Source: Prunella strophiata
Taxonomy: Eukaryota > Chordata > Aves > Passeriformes > Prunellidae
Direction of reading: 5' to 3'
Assembly: GCA_036583965.1 (NCBI GenBank)
Contig: JAZBQD010000027.1
Location: forward strand, 27,845,001 to 27,909,000
Length of the DNA stretch: 64,000 nucleotides
The translations under genes were made by a program, and so were the position numbers. The notes under the pieces were generated by a model that was not told where the DNA came from, ran no database searches, and saw only the letters and a program-made list of their open reading frames with translations. Each line of letters starts with the position of its first letter. Position 1 is the stretch's first letter. Of this stretch, positions 37,409-50,560 are shown in pieces.

Positions 37409-40400
37409 GTAACAAATCAAACTGATTTTGAAGGGTGCATCTTTTTTGACTTTAACATAGCTGGCTACTCCCAAAGGCCCTTAAGTCCCACAAAATTAAA
37501 TGCTGCAAACCATCTGTTCAACAGCACTTGAGAAAAAGGAAAAAAAAAAAGTCTTGTTAAAGTAAGGAATGTTTTCCTAGTTCTCTTTCATTCCTGTTTT
37601 CTTTAGTAGGACTCACCCAGCTAAGCTGAGGAATTGCAGGGCAGAATGGCAGAATTTCATATAGTTAACAGAAATGAAAAGGTCTGATCTTCATCTTTTT
37701 TAATAGTTTTTAAACATAGCAGTTGCACATTTTTGTAAAATTAAATGGCTTTTCAGAAGAGGGCCTCTAAGCTTTATTGCAGTCTTGAGAACAACTAAAT
37801 TTGTAGGCAGCTGATATTGAAAACAACTTCATTTTTTCCCAGCCAAATAGTGTGTTGACATTGCTGATTTCCCCTTGAACTGTGTTGAATGATCATAAGA
37901 AAATCAATAACCCTTCCTCTGTGCATCTTAGGATTTCTCAAGTGAGTGCAAACGATGCCATCCATCTCACTTCCCTCTATGACTTTTGCCCATTCAGTGT
38001 TGCTGAAATAATTCTTTAGCACACCACATTAGCTCAATGAGCTTACAGAATTTAGAGAATCAGTTGAGCTGACTGCTAATTGCCCATGTGCCTTTTTCTA
38101 CACTAAAAGCAAGGCAAAGGGCAGTGTGAAATTGCCTCACCTGTCTTGAAGGGTACTTCCAATTTCCATTAGTTTTCTAATGGTTTTTGCTTTACATGTT
38201 TACCATCTTAGGGTTTTTTGGAAAGCATCGACATTAGCACATGCCTGGCTCCCAACAGATAAAATATAACTGCAATTATTTCTGTGTATCCACCAAAACA
38301 TTTGCCTTTGACATGCTGAAGAGTGTCAGCTTGCTTTCTGGAGTTAAGTTCTAAATAAATACTTGAAAACTGACCAGCAACATCTTTTTAAGCTATTCAG
38401 TGTGCTGGATGATTAATTTGCCTTTTTCTTATGTTTCTCTGATGATGGTGGTTGTTCCTGGATGCAGTGGGATGTATGGGGATGAGATGTGCTTAGAAAA
38501 GACAGTAGTTTTCTCTTTCTACCAAACTTGTGTTTTGCATTGCTGATCTGATGGATGGGGTGGTTCTTGCATAGCTGCTGCCAGCTCTGCCTGCTGGTGG
38601 TGGGCAGGAACACAACAGAGCAGGACATCACTGCAGGAACTGGAATAACTGCAGTAATCACAGAATATCCTCACCTGGAAGGGATCAACAAGGACCACTG
38701 AGTCCAACTCCTGGCCCTGCACAAGACAGCCCAAAAAATCCCACCACGTGCCTGAGAACATTGTCTGAATGTTAATGTTACTTTACAATTCTGTTGTTTA
38801 ATCGATTTCAAAATAAGGCATAAACAGAAGAACCCCAAACCCCAAAAAGTCAAAGCCCTTTTCTTTGTTTCCTTGCAGTTTGTTATCCTGTCCATGTTCC
38901 CATGAGCTGGGCCATGGGGCAGTGGGAGCTGCTGCCCTCAGTGCTGCTCTGTGCCATTCCCAGCACCAGTGCTTGCCTAGAAAGGGAGCTTTTGCAGGGT
39001 GTCCTGTGCCATTCTTAGCTGTCTTATGAAGCTTTTTCTTGCATGAGTCTAAGAATCTCTTGCTGTGAATTAAGCCAGAGTTTTTAACCTACCTTCTGAG
39101 AAAAGGGAGAAAGATGAGAAAAAATAAAATTTCCCATCCTCTTTATAGCAATCTTTTATATAAGTGAAGGCTGTTAGCATGTCATTGCCTTCCCAGTCCC
39201 TGTTTCTAGGCTAAGCTAAAGTTTTGATGTCTTTATGTGTCCTTGTAGGCCATTCATTCGAGCTTTTGATGTTTGTTGCTGCTCTCATCTGGGATTTTCC
39301 CTCCCGTTTGTCTGTGTTTAACTTCAAGTGCCTCACCTGTATGTCAGCATTACAGTCAGCACTCTTCTCTCACTGGGACCTGTGTTTATAGTTTGTGACA
39401 CGGTGCTTGACTTCAGCAGTGTGACATTGGTGACTTCTGGCTCTCTGACATCTCCTCCAGCAGCGTTGCTGCTGTGCCAGTAATTATCCACTTGGTTTTT
39501 CCTTGCTCGTGTACAGACCACGCTGCTCAATGGCTGAATTTCCTGCCAGTGTTTCTAAATTACTTCTTCAATTGCTAAAGATAATTTTGAATGCAAATTA
39601 TGTCCTTAAAAGAGATTATGACCTCTCCTATTGAATGTCTTCTTGATAACAGTATGGAAATAAATATTTAATATTCTGTGAGTGAGGCCTATGTCCTTTA
39701 GTTATGTTGTGCTATTCAGGCTTGAAAAATGTGTGTTTCTGCACAGTCTGTGCACCAGAGTGTATAGATGGGCTCTGGATGTTTTGTTTAAATGCTTTTG
39801 GGTTTGGGTTGTTTTTTTTTTTTTTTCCCTTGAGTATTTGAAATAGTAGTTGCTACCTTGGAAGGCAATTGCACAGTTAATTATCAAACCAGCTAGATGG
39901 TCATGGTCAAGCAGAGCTGTCAGCTCCTGACCAGTCTGGAGCAGGGATCCCTGGATGTTTCTCAACTTGTGGAGTTTTCCTTGGGCACAAGTGGTCCTGT
40001 GGGTGTTACAGCAGGTGGGGCTCTCCTGAATAGTGTCAGCATGTACCTCCCTGGTCGTCATTTTTTTACCAAAAGCCTTAGAATTGCATCCAAGCTCAGA
40101 ATTTGAGAGGAAGGGCATATCTAGAGCTGCTGCAGTGCTGATCACCTCCATCTCAGGAGTGTTACTTTATGCTTTAGTGCAGTGGAGAGTAGCTGACTGT
40201 GCAGTGCTTTCTAAAATAAGCTAGGTTAGCAACATAAGTTTTCTGTTAACTTGGAAATATGTTCTAGTGAACTGAGGGGGTTCTCTCTTAAAATAACTCT
40301 GAAATTGTGGAGCAACTGTATATTGAGATGGCAGCAGTGAATTCCTAGCTATGAATTACCAGGAGGATGGGGGGAACCATTCCAGCTCCTGCTGAAAAGT

Positions 40401-40423
40401 AACTTCTATTGTTTTTTGTTTAG
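37409..40423 (+). other. TEDC1: TEDC1 intron, 3.0 kb
   Basis: This intron lies between two confident phase-0 exons. It contains a CR1 3' fragment at 38656-38770. Otherwise I see nothing recognisable. Confidence 0.9.
38656..38770 (-). mobile_element. CR1 LINE 3'-end fragment
   Basis: The + strand reads AATCACAGAATATCC, then GAGTCCAACTCCTGGCCCTG and GTGCCTGAGAACATTGTC. This is the reverse complement of a bird CR1 3' end. It is short, 5'-truncated and inactive. Confidence 0.85.
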
Positions 40424-40636
40424 GAAACTGTGTTGGATAATATGGCTGAAGAGGGAAATATGTGTGAGTCCCAGGATGCTCACGTGGAGAAAAGAAGGCT
40501 GCCAGAGGTGACCTCCTGCTGCCCCTGGGCTGCCAAGCTGGCTGGGCAAATGGACAGATTATCCAGAGAGCTGATGGCTCTCCAGGAGCAGCTGCATCAG
40601 CTCGTAGCTCAGAGAAAGGCTGCATGGTGGGAGAAG
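40424..40636 (+). CDS. TEDC1: TEDC1 internal exon: coiled-coil segment ending AAWWEK
   Basis: This 213-base exon (71 codons, phase 0 at both ends) has acceptor TTTTTTGTTTAG and donor AAG|GTAAGG. The peptide starts ETVLDNMAEEGN and passes a low-complexity linker (residues about 10-33). It then forms a coiled coil including LAGQMDRLSRELMALQEQL and ends RKAAWWEK. Human TEDC1 has the same order: TVL, a variable proline-rich linker, a VVRELQALQEELREA helix and RRAAWEARV (recalled). The exon joins directly to the terminal exon at 60017, giving AAWWEK-VAAREELQ. The 19-kb intron after it contains a coding-like pseudo-exon that the family does not require. Confidence 0.94.
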
Positions 40637-41789
40637 GTAAGGCACTGGGTGCTGTTCATGACCACTGGAGGTGTTTAGGATCCTGCATTTTCCAGCTCTG
40701 TGTCCATGGCCTGTCCTAGGGCAGGTCCCTGTGGCTGCTCTGTGCCACCCTTGCTGCAGTCACAGTGCCAGGGCTGCAGCTCCCTGGGGGTTTGTGCCCA
40801 CAGCATGCCCAGTGCTCTTTCAAACACAAAGCAGGCATCTGTCCTGGAGAGGACAAACAAAACAAGGGTTCTCTTGGAAGGGCAGGCTTCAAAGCAGGCA
40901 CTGCAGAGGAGAGGAGAGGAGAGAAAGAGGAGGAAATCATGGAGGAAATCATCTGCATCATCCAGAGGGGATGGCTGTAGCAGGCTGAAAGCAGCAGTAA
41001 TGGTCACAGTCAGAAAATGAAGTATTTACAGGGAAAGAGGCCAGAGCTTGTAATCTTTCATTGAATTAGGAGTCTTGGAAATGTCTGATGGGGGAAGGAA
41101 GAAGAGGAATTTGAAACCTGTGAAGTGAGGGAAGAGACTGAGCACAAGATTTGATGGCAGAACAGACTGGCTGTGGGAGGCTGGCTGAGGAGGAAAGCAG
41201 GTGATATGAAGGAAGTGTGCCTGGTATTTGCTGTACAAGGATGGGGAGACACAGGGAAGCACCCAGAGCGGGTGGTGGGGCATAAATAAAGGAGGTTTAG
41301 GTAATGTAGATGTGGAAGGTGAATCTGAGTATCAACATCCTGGCACAAGGAGAACAGTGAAGATGCAGGTATAAAAAAACTAGTGATTCTTTCCAGGCAG
41401 CAAGTGGAGAGAAGGCTACCAGAGAATCTACAATACCTGTGGATGGAGAAAAAGTGAAAGAAACAGTTGGGATGACAGAGCAGTAATAAAATTGCTGTAT
41501 CACCACTTTGTGGCAGTCTTATAGCAGGGTTTTTTTAACCCAGAGTATTTGATTTTTTTTTTCTTTTCAGGACAGAGGGGAATGTGTGGTTTTAGATTGG
41601 GGTGTTGGTAGGCAGGATTGCAGATCAGCTGACAAAATGGAAAATGACAGGTTGTCAGATCAAAAAGTATCTGCCCAAGAGTTCAAAAGGCATCTGGTGT
41701 GGAAAAAGTGTGTGGAGAGCTAATTGCTCTCTTCCACCTTAAGCATAAGGAGCTAATTAGGATCAGTTGGATAGGGAAGGCACAGGGAG

Positions 41790-42140
41790 CTGCTGCTTCA
41801 CACAGAGTACAAAACTTCTTCCCACAGGGCACTGTGGGTATAAGCAGTGTACATGGATTTGAAATCTGCTGCAGACATTCTTGGGAGTTGAAATCCATCA
41901 AAGACTATAAAATATGCAGATACAAATTGGAACCTTATGAGTTAGTGGGAGAACAAATCATTGCAGGCTGGGGGAATATTCTGAGGAAGCATATCCATTT
42001 ATTTACATTTGTCTTAGAATCTTCTCTGGGTACTTACTGTCACTCACTGTCAGTGATAGGGTACTGGACTAGGCAGATCTCTAGAATCATCAGATTTGGT
42101 TGTTCCTGGGCAAAATGGACATGACTGTTGTGGGACCACT
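41790..42140 (+). mobile_element. old CR1/L3-like LINE 3' end
   Basis: The stretch contains blocks I recognise from the 3' ends of ancient amniote CR1-group LINEs. These are a TTCCCACAGGGCACTGTGGG-like block, AAGCATATCCATTTATTTAC, AATCTTCTCTGGGTACT and GGGTACTGGACTAGGCAGAT. It is diverged and 5'-truncated. The 141-codon open frame across it (41699-42124) is not a CR1 reading frame and is probably accidental. Boundaries are approximate. Confidence 0.6.
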
Positions 42141-43044
42141 CAGACCTCGAATTCTAAAAATAAAATTTCCAGTGCATGATTTCTAAAGCAAGATATGCTC
42201 TGACTTCTCTTATATGTAACAATATATCTGCTGTTAAATATGATGTTAGGTGTTATATAAGATCACATTGATTTTTTTTTTTTAATACTTAATTCAGAAT
42301 TTAGGTCCAGAAAGATTTAACTGACGATTTCTTTTTTGAAATAGATGCACTGATTGGATTTGAATAATGGTTGGTCATGTTCCAATATTTCTGAGATTCT
42401 CTCGACGTCATATGAATTTGTGACTGTGATAAATGGAGTGCATCTTAAGTGTGTTGTTAAAAGGCTGGTTTACCACAAATGCCTTCTCTTCTACATATGC
42501 CCTGAAACAGAATTGTTCTGTAATGCTACATGACAGCATTTTTTGGAATGCTTGGGGTCAGATGACTCCCCATCAATCCTCTTTATATCAAGCCTTGCTT
42601 TGCATAGTGCTGCTGCTTGTGTGGTGCTTTCTTCCTGTGATCTGTCCTTTTTTCCCCACAGCCAGGATGCTTGCTGAATGCAGGCTCGTCTATCAGGTGT
42701 ATGTTTCTGACCCCTTCTTTTCCCTGGAGAAATAAGCTTATCAAATCTTTCCTTCTATATTATTTTTTAATCAAACAAAGAGAAGGCACAGCAGTAGCTG
42801 AAGCCATTATCGCTAACTTTGTATCTTGCAGTACTGAGACATCTGGAAATTATCTTGGCTCCTACAGGCATGCCCAGCTGAGGGCCAGCACAGTTTATTA
42901 CAGCTCTTATGTCCACCACCTTGTACTTGACAAAGAACCTGATAATCCACAGAGTGTTTGTGTCTGTTGTTGCCAGTAGGGCTGATGTCTGTGCCAGGCA
43001 GGAGCTGTTCTGAGCAGCAGAATGGAGTGCTGCTCTGGGGGAGA

Positions 43045-43173
43045 GACAGCACAGTTCCTGCAAGGAGGAATGAGGGCTGGAATCTCCTGGAGCTCCCTGC
43101 AGGGACTGAGACAGCACAGTTCCTGCAGGGAGGAATGAGGGCTGGGATCTGCTGGAGCTCCCTGCAGGGACTG
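43045..43173. repeat. 65-bp tandem duplication
   Basis: Copy one at 43045-43109 and copy two at 43110-43173 both begin GACAGCACAGTTCCTGCA and end CTCCCTGCAGGGACTG, with about four mismatches. It produces overlapping open frames on the minus strand (up to 196 codons) that contain the duplicated peptide. I do not consider these genes. Confidence 0.92.
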
Positions 43174-46100
43174 CTGAGCGTGTGGGCAGCACTGATGCTG
43201 CTTAATCGCATTTGATGGAGGCCCTGAGAAGATTCCCAGCAAAAACAAACTGCCCACGTGGCTGTGTTCCCTCTCCCCCTTGAGCAAACAGCAGCAGGAA
43301 GCCAGGAGGAGGTGGCTGGGGTGGGTTGGTGGAGGTGGGCACTGGTGGAGCCATAAACCAGGCCAGGCAAAACCAGTACAAGGCAGCATGGCGAGGTGCC
43401 CATGTGGAGAGAGGAGACTGAATCCCTAGAAGCAACAGCAAAGGATTATTGAGGGTCCTTGTGCTGAGTAGTGAAGTGGTAAAACATCAGAAAAACTGTG
43501 TGAAGATAAATCCAGGCTAACACATCTGAAGGGAGCATCATAATTTTACATGTGTTTCTTTGGATTATCATGGCATGTGAGTGAGCTCTGTGGAAAGGTC
43601 AGCAGTCAGAAACAGTCAACTGGATCCTAAAACTGTTAGGGAAGCAGAAAAAAAGCAAAACTTAAAACATTCCCATCTGTTTCTGGAATGTGATGCGTGG
43701 TGCTAGTCCCATTCATAAATTAAAAAAAAAGGTGTTTAAGCTGGAAAGGAGCAGGGAGGGGATGCAGTGATGACCCAAGTTGTGAAAGGGTTTCTCTGAG
43801 GAAATTCACTGGGCTCCTTGCATGAGAAGAGGAGAGAATGGAGAGGGGTATCACAATGGAGCAGGAGGAAGCACTTTTTATGTTCTGCTGATGCTCCTTG
43901 GTTTCTGTGATGGGTGAGCCTAGAGGAAATGACTCGACCTGCACTGAGACTGTGGATTGGGCTTGAGAACCTGTTGAAGTGTCTTTCATTTAGGAAAGCC
44001 TGCAGTTGATTAATCCATTTATTTTGGACTGTGCAGAGGTATTTCAGACGTGTTCAAGTCATTGCTATGCCATGATGCCTGGTTTGCACCACTGAATGCA
44101 GTTTCTTACTATTCAGGATGTGGTTTCAGGGGAAATGAATCTATTTGTTGCAAGTTTGATCATTTGCACACTGTGATTCTGGTAGTTAAAACTATCAATT
44201 TCAAGTCTCTTAAAACTAAGAAAATTATTTTGCTTCTTTTCTTTTGTTTCATTTTTCATTTCCTTGTTTTCTTTTGTTTGTTTCTGCCTACCCCCAGCTG
44301 TTTCTTTGCTTATGTGCTTGGAATGACCCTGAAATGATTTAACCTTTCAGGGACATTCACTAGAAGACATTTGAATGCTGCCATGGGATTTGGGTGATTT
44401 GTGAAACCCTGATTAATAGGACATTTTAACTGATAGCCATCTCTAGGCAGCAATGTGTTCAGTACCTTGGAGCAGAAAAGGCATATGACAGAGGTGTGAT
44501 CTGAATATGGGGCTTTCTTGCTGTTAGCTTTGCTCTTTTCTGTGCAGTACTGGGCAAATAATCATTTCTTTGGTGACATTTTGGGGATCTGGGAACAATC
44601 AAAAAGGGCAGGGAAATGGTTATGCTTTAAGAACGTTTCTCCTCTCAGAAATAAACTTAACTGTAAAAGATGAAATCTCCTAATCCCAGAAGAAAACTTG
44701 TTTGTTTGCTTTTTCCTTTCTGAATATTCTGTTACCTGCTCCTCTGTTAGAGGGGAGGATTTGATTTCAGTCTGTGTTAAAATATTTGGCATCCACAAGC
44801 TGAAATGCAGAGTGTTTGACTCCAAGTGGTAATCATTTCAGTTTTCATCACTGGTAAATGCTTGTACCATTCCCAGCTTTTGTTGAAACTTGGGATATTG
44901 TATCCTGGGACCCTCTGTGTTCTCTGGCATTTAAAAGCAAGCCAGACTCCTTTGAGATGGTGGTATGATTGGGATGGGGCTTGCTCATGCATACACCTCT
45001 GAGGCACAGACCAGGAAGGCTTGGAGCCATTAATCTGAGCTGGAACAGGCTCTTTCCACACCAGAATTCCACCCAGAAATTCTGGTGGCTGTGCTTGCTT
45101 GGCTGGTGGTGTATCTGAGTACCCCAGCGAGACTGCAGTCCCTGACCTGCACCAGACCTCCACAATCACAGTGGAATCTACATTTTGTCTTATTTTCTGT
45201 ATTTTTCTCCTGATGCATCTCCTCCCCTCCATTCAGTAATCCCCAGCCTTCCCAAACCCTTGCAGCTGTCTCCAGGACAGGGATGGGAGGATGCAGGGCT
45301 GCCCCATATCAGAAGGGATGCCCCACAGTGGGTTGGGGATGGGCTGGACAGGACAGGGATGATTTGTTTTCTCTTCCTGGGGACAGAGTGGGGTGCAGGG
45401 GTGGCAGGAATGGCCTGGAGCACCCAGTCAGGTGAAGGTGGTGGGGGCTGAAGCACAGAGACACTTCCACCCCACCCCAAGAGTTCTGTGGTTCACATCA
45501 ACGTTTTGCCATTGCCAGCTCATCACAGCACACTGCCAGAGCCCTCATAGAGTCTACAAATAGAGATCTTTCTTCTAAGGTTCTTACATTTACAAAATAC
45601 TAAATGGTTTTTTATTCATTTTGATTTAAGGCTTCAATATTTGGAGTAGGGAAGCAGCTTCAGAAGCTGAAGCTGGAACAAGGTCCTACTTCTATTTGTG
45701 GTTGGGTTTTTTTTGTTTCTTTTACCAAGATTGAGTTCAATTTTATCGACTCAGAAAAATACACTTCCAAAGTTTTTCTTTATGCCTCATAAAGATTGGA
45801 GAGGGAGGTGAGGAGCTGGGGGTCCCTAGTAGCCACTGCTAGGAAAAGAGAAAGTCTTGTTGCTTTCTGCAGCATGGGAATGGTGAGGGGCACGGCTGGG
45901 GCTGGGCTGACTCCCAGTGGGCTGAGTTCCTTCCTGCACTGCTGCAGGGCTGGGTTGTGTTTCCTCTGCCTTAAACCAGGGATTTGTGGCAAAGCTACAG
46001 CTGAGCTCTCACTGAAGAACTCTCTGAGGCTTGTCAAAAAACCCCTTTTTTGTTGTGAGCACACTGTTCCCATTTCATCTTTGCTGTTGCTGCTGTTCAT

Positions 46101-49100
46101 TCTAGCTGCCTGGGCTGTTTGCTAATATGAAGATGTTAGTGTAGAGAGCAGTTAATTATCCATGCTGTCTGGGGTGCAGGAAGTGGAGGAGTGGTGGGGA
46201 ATGGTTCAGGGCTGGTGGATTTCCTCAGTCAGCAATTCCCTTTCCTGCTTCCAGAACGCTTCTGTGCTCCACTTTGTATTTGCAAGCCTCCATCTGGAGC
46301 ACTGAGCAGCTGTCAGTGGAGCTCCTCATGCGAAAAGGAATTGAAGAACTAGCAAGAGCACAAGAGCAGCTTTTGGAAGTGCATGGTTGGCTGGGCCCAG
46401 ATGCCTGGGCAGGGGGGAACCCACAGAGATCAACCAGAACATCCATCAAAGGCAGTGGTGGGGGACATGGACAGGAGGAGGGCAGGGAGGGACAAGTCTG
46501 CTGGCTCTTGTGTGCAGTTCTTAGTTAAATGTAGGATTCAGTTTGCTGCTGGTGGAATTGCTGTGGCTCTAGCAGATTTAGGCCATTAGAAAACATGAAG
46601 CTGCTGTAAACAGCAGGAAGTAAATACTGATCTTTACATTTGCTCTTTGCTCTTGGATTTCCTTGCATTGGCTTGCTCCTCACTCATCAATATTCCTAGC
46701 AGGAGATCCGAGGCTGCTTGTTTGTGGTAAATGCCTGCAGGGATCCAGGTGATTGTTGATGGAAGGCAGTGTGCTCCCTCTGGTGAGGGAAGGAACAAAG
46801 GGAATCATGCCTGTGCACCTGGTTCTCCTTTTGACAGCAGGATCTAAGATCTGCCTTAGACCTGGAGTCCCAAGTTGGCCTGGTTCAGGGCTGGAGTGCA
46901 TGTGAAAAGTTACTGTACATAAGCAGAGCTAGAAGATTGTTTGAAGGGCTCTTGCTTGCTTCTGAGAACTCTGTGTAGGCTGGCCAGGCTTGAATAGTGA
47001 ATGTTAAGCTAGCAGCATACAAAGGGTTGGAAAGATAAGTGTTTATTCTTCGTTTGCAGATGCAACTTTTTGTGCAGATTGCTGAAGGAGTGACGAGCTG
47101 TGTGAGACACAGAGGCACTCTGTGTACCAGTGGCTAAATCAGCAATCTGATTTCAAACACACACAAAAACTGTAACTGGAAATAAATTACCTAGCCTGAC
47201 ATTTTTCATGGGGCTTATGTAGGCTAAAAGACTGCATCTCCCTAGGGAGGAGGGGAACATTAAAAACTCGAGTGCTGTCTCCTGTTCTGTGTGCAGAACT
47301 CTGGGGTTTGAAGGAAGCGTGGGTGAAAGTTTTTCTTGCTTTCCCTTCCTTTGCCAAAATGCAGAGTGTTTGCTCAGGTGACAGGATCAGTTCAAGTACA
47401 ATAAATAGCCAGAGTTAATATTTTACTTGCATTATTTACGAAGATGTTGGATACTGACCAAGGCAATGAAACACGTAATAAATGCAGCTGGAGAATTATA
47501 CTCCAGTAAATTTCAGATGAGCTTTATTTAACGATGAAGTGTAAAAAACCCCCACTGCAATGAGAGAAGCCACTGTTTTGTAGCCACTGTAAATGTTTTA
47601 GTGCATTTTTAAGAAATAAGTACAGCACTTAGGCTCTCACAGTTAAAGCACACAGTAAAACAAGCATGAAGACTAGGAATGTCTGGGCTAGATGCACAAG
47701 ATATGGAAGGACAGGTCCCAGCACCACTATTTTTTGAAAAGTCTTGAGGCTAATGGGTGGGATTTGAGGTACCAGAAACCACAGAGCTGCTGGATTTTGT
47801 CTTGCAAGTGGTGAGCCACAACAGCACACATCCTCCTCAAGGGCAGCACCTCGGGGTCACAGCTAATTCTGGCTGGCAGAGGCTGTGTTCAACCCCACAG
47901 CCAGAGGCTCATTTTAGACAGCTCCACCTGAAGCTCTAGTAGTGAGTTTTACTGCACCTTTCAGGGTGGGTTTTGGGGACAGGAGCTTCCAGGAGCTACC
48001 TGGCTGGCTTTGCAGCTCCAGGCAGACTGTGGGGATGGGTTCCTCATTGCCAGCAGGAGCTGGGGGCACTGAGTGCTTTGCAGCACTGCTTGGGTTGGTT
48101 TTGGGTTTTTGTTTTCGGTGAGTTGACAGAGGTGCTTTTAGAAGGATTCTTTGCATCCAGGCATTCAAAGCTTAACTTTGTTTTCTTTGTTCTTGAAACC
48201 TTGGCCTTGTTCTCTCAGTTGCCTGCCTGAAATCAAGGGTACTTGATCATAAGAGAAGAAAGTATCCACCTTGTTTCTGTCTTTGTCCCTTGTGCTTGTG
48301 GAAGAGCTGACATAAAAGTACATCTGTAATTTAGCATTGTCACATAGCTTCTCTCCAGCCAGAAATGCATCTAAATAAAGCCTTAGTACTCTTCTGAGCT
48401 CCAAACTCCCAATTTTTCCTCATTTTACTGGCTCTCTCTAAGCCCTGAGAGCTGTTTGATTGTGTCCCTTTGCAGGGCCTGGCCTTTAGCTGCTGTAGGA
48501 GTCACAGGGCACCATCCAGGCAGGCTCACATCCACCTACAGCTACTCCTGAGCCTCAGACTGTGAGATAATAGACCCTGCTGAATGCATTGTAAGAGCAG
48601 TGGCTTTAGAAAACGTCTGCACTGAACCTCTGAAAGTGTTTTCTGTAGAAATCTCCTCCTGGGAGTTAAAGTTCATTTTCCTTGTGCCATAGCTGTGGGC
48701 AGGCTGTGTTGCTGGAATGACCTTTACTGCTCTGGATCCCAAAAGTTGGGATGGGAGCTGCAGGGCTGGGTGCAGGGGGAGGTTCTGCAGTGGTCATGCA
48801 AAGCCCCTGGATGTCACAAGGGAGTGTTTTCTAACAAAAAAAAAAAAAAAACCACCTGTTTTTGGGAACAAAACCATTTTGGGGGTGAACAAATTCCCTA
48901 TAAGTCATGGGGTTTTTTGGGGCTTTCCTTTTGTTTGTAATTGTTGGAGAAGAAAAACCCTTTTCTGAAAATTTGTGGGGTAATACCTTCCTCTCATGTC
49001 TGTATTTTAGGAGTGGTTTGTATGAACATTGCTTTTGTTGGCTGTCCATGCAAGGACTCCATTGCTTGAATTTCAAGTTTCACATCCTGTTCTCTTGAAG

Positions 49101-49627
49101 CAGGATGATGCAGACAAGTGCAGGGCACAAGCAGCATTCTTTCTGAAGTGGCTACTTTCATCTTGTGCAGTGATAAAAGTATTCTAAAAGCTAAGTGGGA
49201 CCCTCCAAGCCTCTGCAGGCCACTTAGATCTGAGATGATCTATCATCAGTGTTTGTCTCTGCTGCCCAAGATAAAAGTTTGGTAGAACAAATTGAAAAGT
49301 AAGTGAGCAATTTATTATCCAAAGCAATACTTGTCTGTTGCCTTCCTTTGTAATTTGTAGTTGTCAGGGTCTTTTTCAGAGTAGCACAGCAGCCTTTTTG
49401 CAAGTGTCTAAATTACTTACACTGACATATTCTGGTTTTCATATGTATGTGCCTATTCCTGCTTTAATTTCTGTGATCTTCTAATGGATTTCAAGGGTTT
49501 GGGAAAGTCCAGAGATAAAACTGTAGTTAAAAAGAAAGGCATTTTGAAAGGCTGGAATGGTAGAATGGAACTTTTAAAATTACTGTAAATGCTCAAGATT
49601 TCTAATTTGGAGAAGAAAATAGGGTTG

Positions 49628-49645
49628 TTTTTTTTTTTTTTTTTT
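49628..49645. repeat. poly(T) run, 18 bases
   Basis: Uninterrupted T homopolymer in the last TEDC1 intron, with no recognised retroposon body. Confidence 0.95.
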
Positions 49646-50166
49646 CTCTTATTTCCTGTGGTGTGCATTCAGAATTGTGTGGCACATGGGACTTTCACAA
49701 GTCTGGACTGTGTCTCCTTGCAGTTGCTGGTAATGAGTCTGAAAGTTTGCTGATGCTGCTTGGAGCTGTCTCACTTCTCAGGGCAGAGACTGTCCTGTGG
49801 CAGGCATGCACATCTTGGGAAGGAGCTGAAGAGGTTTAGGTGAGCTCCTGCCTCCAGAGCACAGGGATTCTGGTCAGCTTGGATGCTCTTGCTGAAGTTT
49901 TGTGTCTGCTCTCTTTATGCTGACATCCTCTTCAGGTGAGCAGAGGTGGTGCAGGAATTTCTTTGAAGACCATTTATTATTTCAAGACCTGTCCTTGTCT
50001 GGATCTGCAGAGTTGCTGCAGTAATATAATTACATTTTTTACTCCTGTTTGCTTTTTTCCTTTGGTTTCAGTTGTTCTCCTCAAAAGTTAACCACTGGGA
50101 AGCAAAGTACATATGCCAAAAAATCAGAAACAGAGAGTACAGAAAATATTATGGACCAGAATAATG

Positions 50167-50560
50167 GAATCATAGAGTCATTTAGATAGGAAAAAAACTG
50201 CCAAGATCATGGAGTCAAAGCCAGGACTGACAAATCCAACACTAAACTATGTCACTTAGTGCCACATCTACATGTCTTTTTAAATTCCTTGGGGATGGTG
50301 ACTCAGCCATTTCCCTGGGCATCCTGTTCCAGCATTTGCCAACCTTTTTAGTGAAGAAATTTTTCCTGATATCCAACCTAGACCTCCCCTGGCACAGCTT
50401 GAGGCCATTTTTTCTTGTCCTATTGCTTCTTCCCTGTGAGAAGAGGCTGATCCCCAGCTGCTGCCACCTCCTTTGGGCAGTTTTAGAGAGTGATAAGGTC
50501 TCCCCTGAGCCAGGATACCTTTTGGTAGCTCTGTGAAAGAGGGATGGCTGTGATGAGGCT
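50167..50560 (-). mobile_element. CR1 LINE 3' end, about 390 bp
   Basis: The + strand starts AATCATAGAGTCATTTAGAT, the reverse complement of a CR1 3' terminus. It continues through blocks such as GGCATCCTGTTCCAGCATTT and GAGAAGAGGCTGATCC. On the minus strand it encodes the peptide LDIRKNFFTKKVGKCWNRMP, a by-product typical of CR1 3' regions that often appears in bird gene predictions. It is 5'-truncated and lacks reverse transcriptase, so it is inactive. The left boundary in CR1 terms (near 50560) is approximate. Confidence 0.9.

Noticed and set aside
42813..43403. Minus-strand open frames of 141-196 codons
   Set aside because: They span the 65-bp duplication, overlap in three frames, have no splice or promoter context and match no known family.
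47060..47101. Possible 42-base exon after CGTTTGCAG starting MQLFVQIAEG
   Set aside because: The donor is weak and the family joins 40636 to 60017 without it. Reading on gives a stop after 25 codons.
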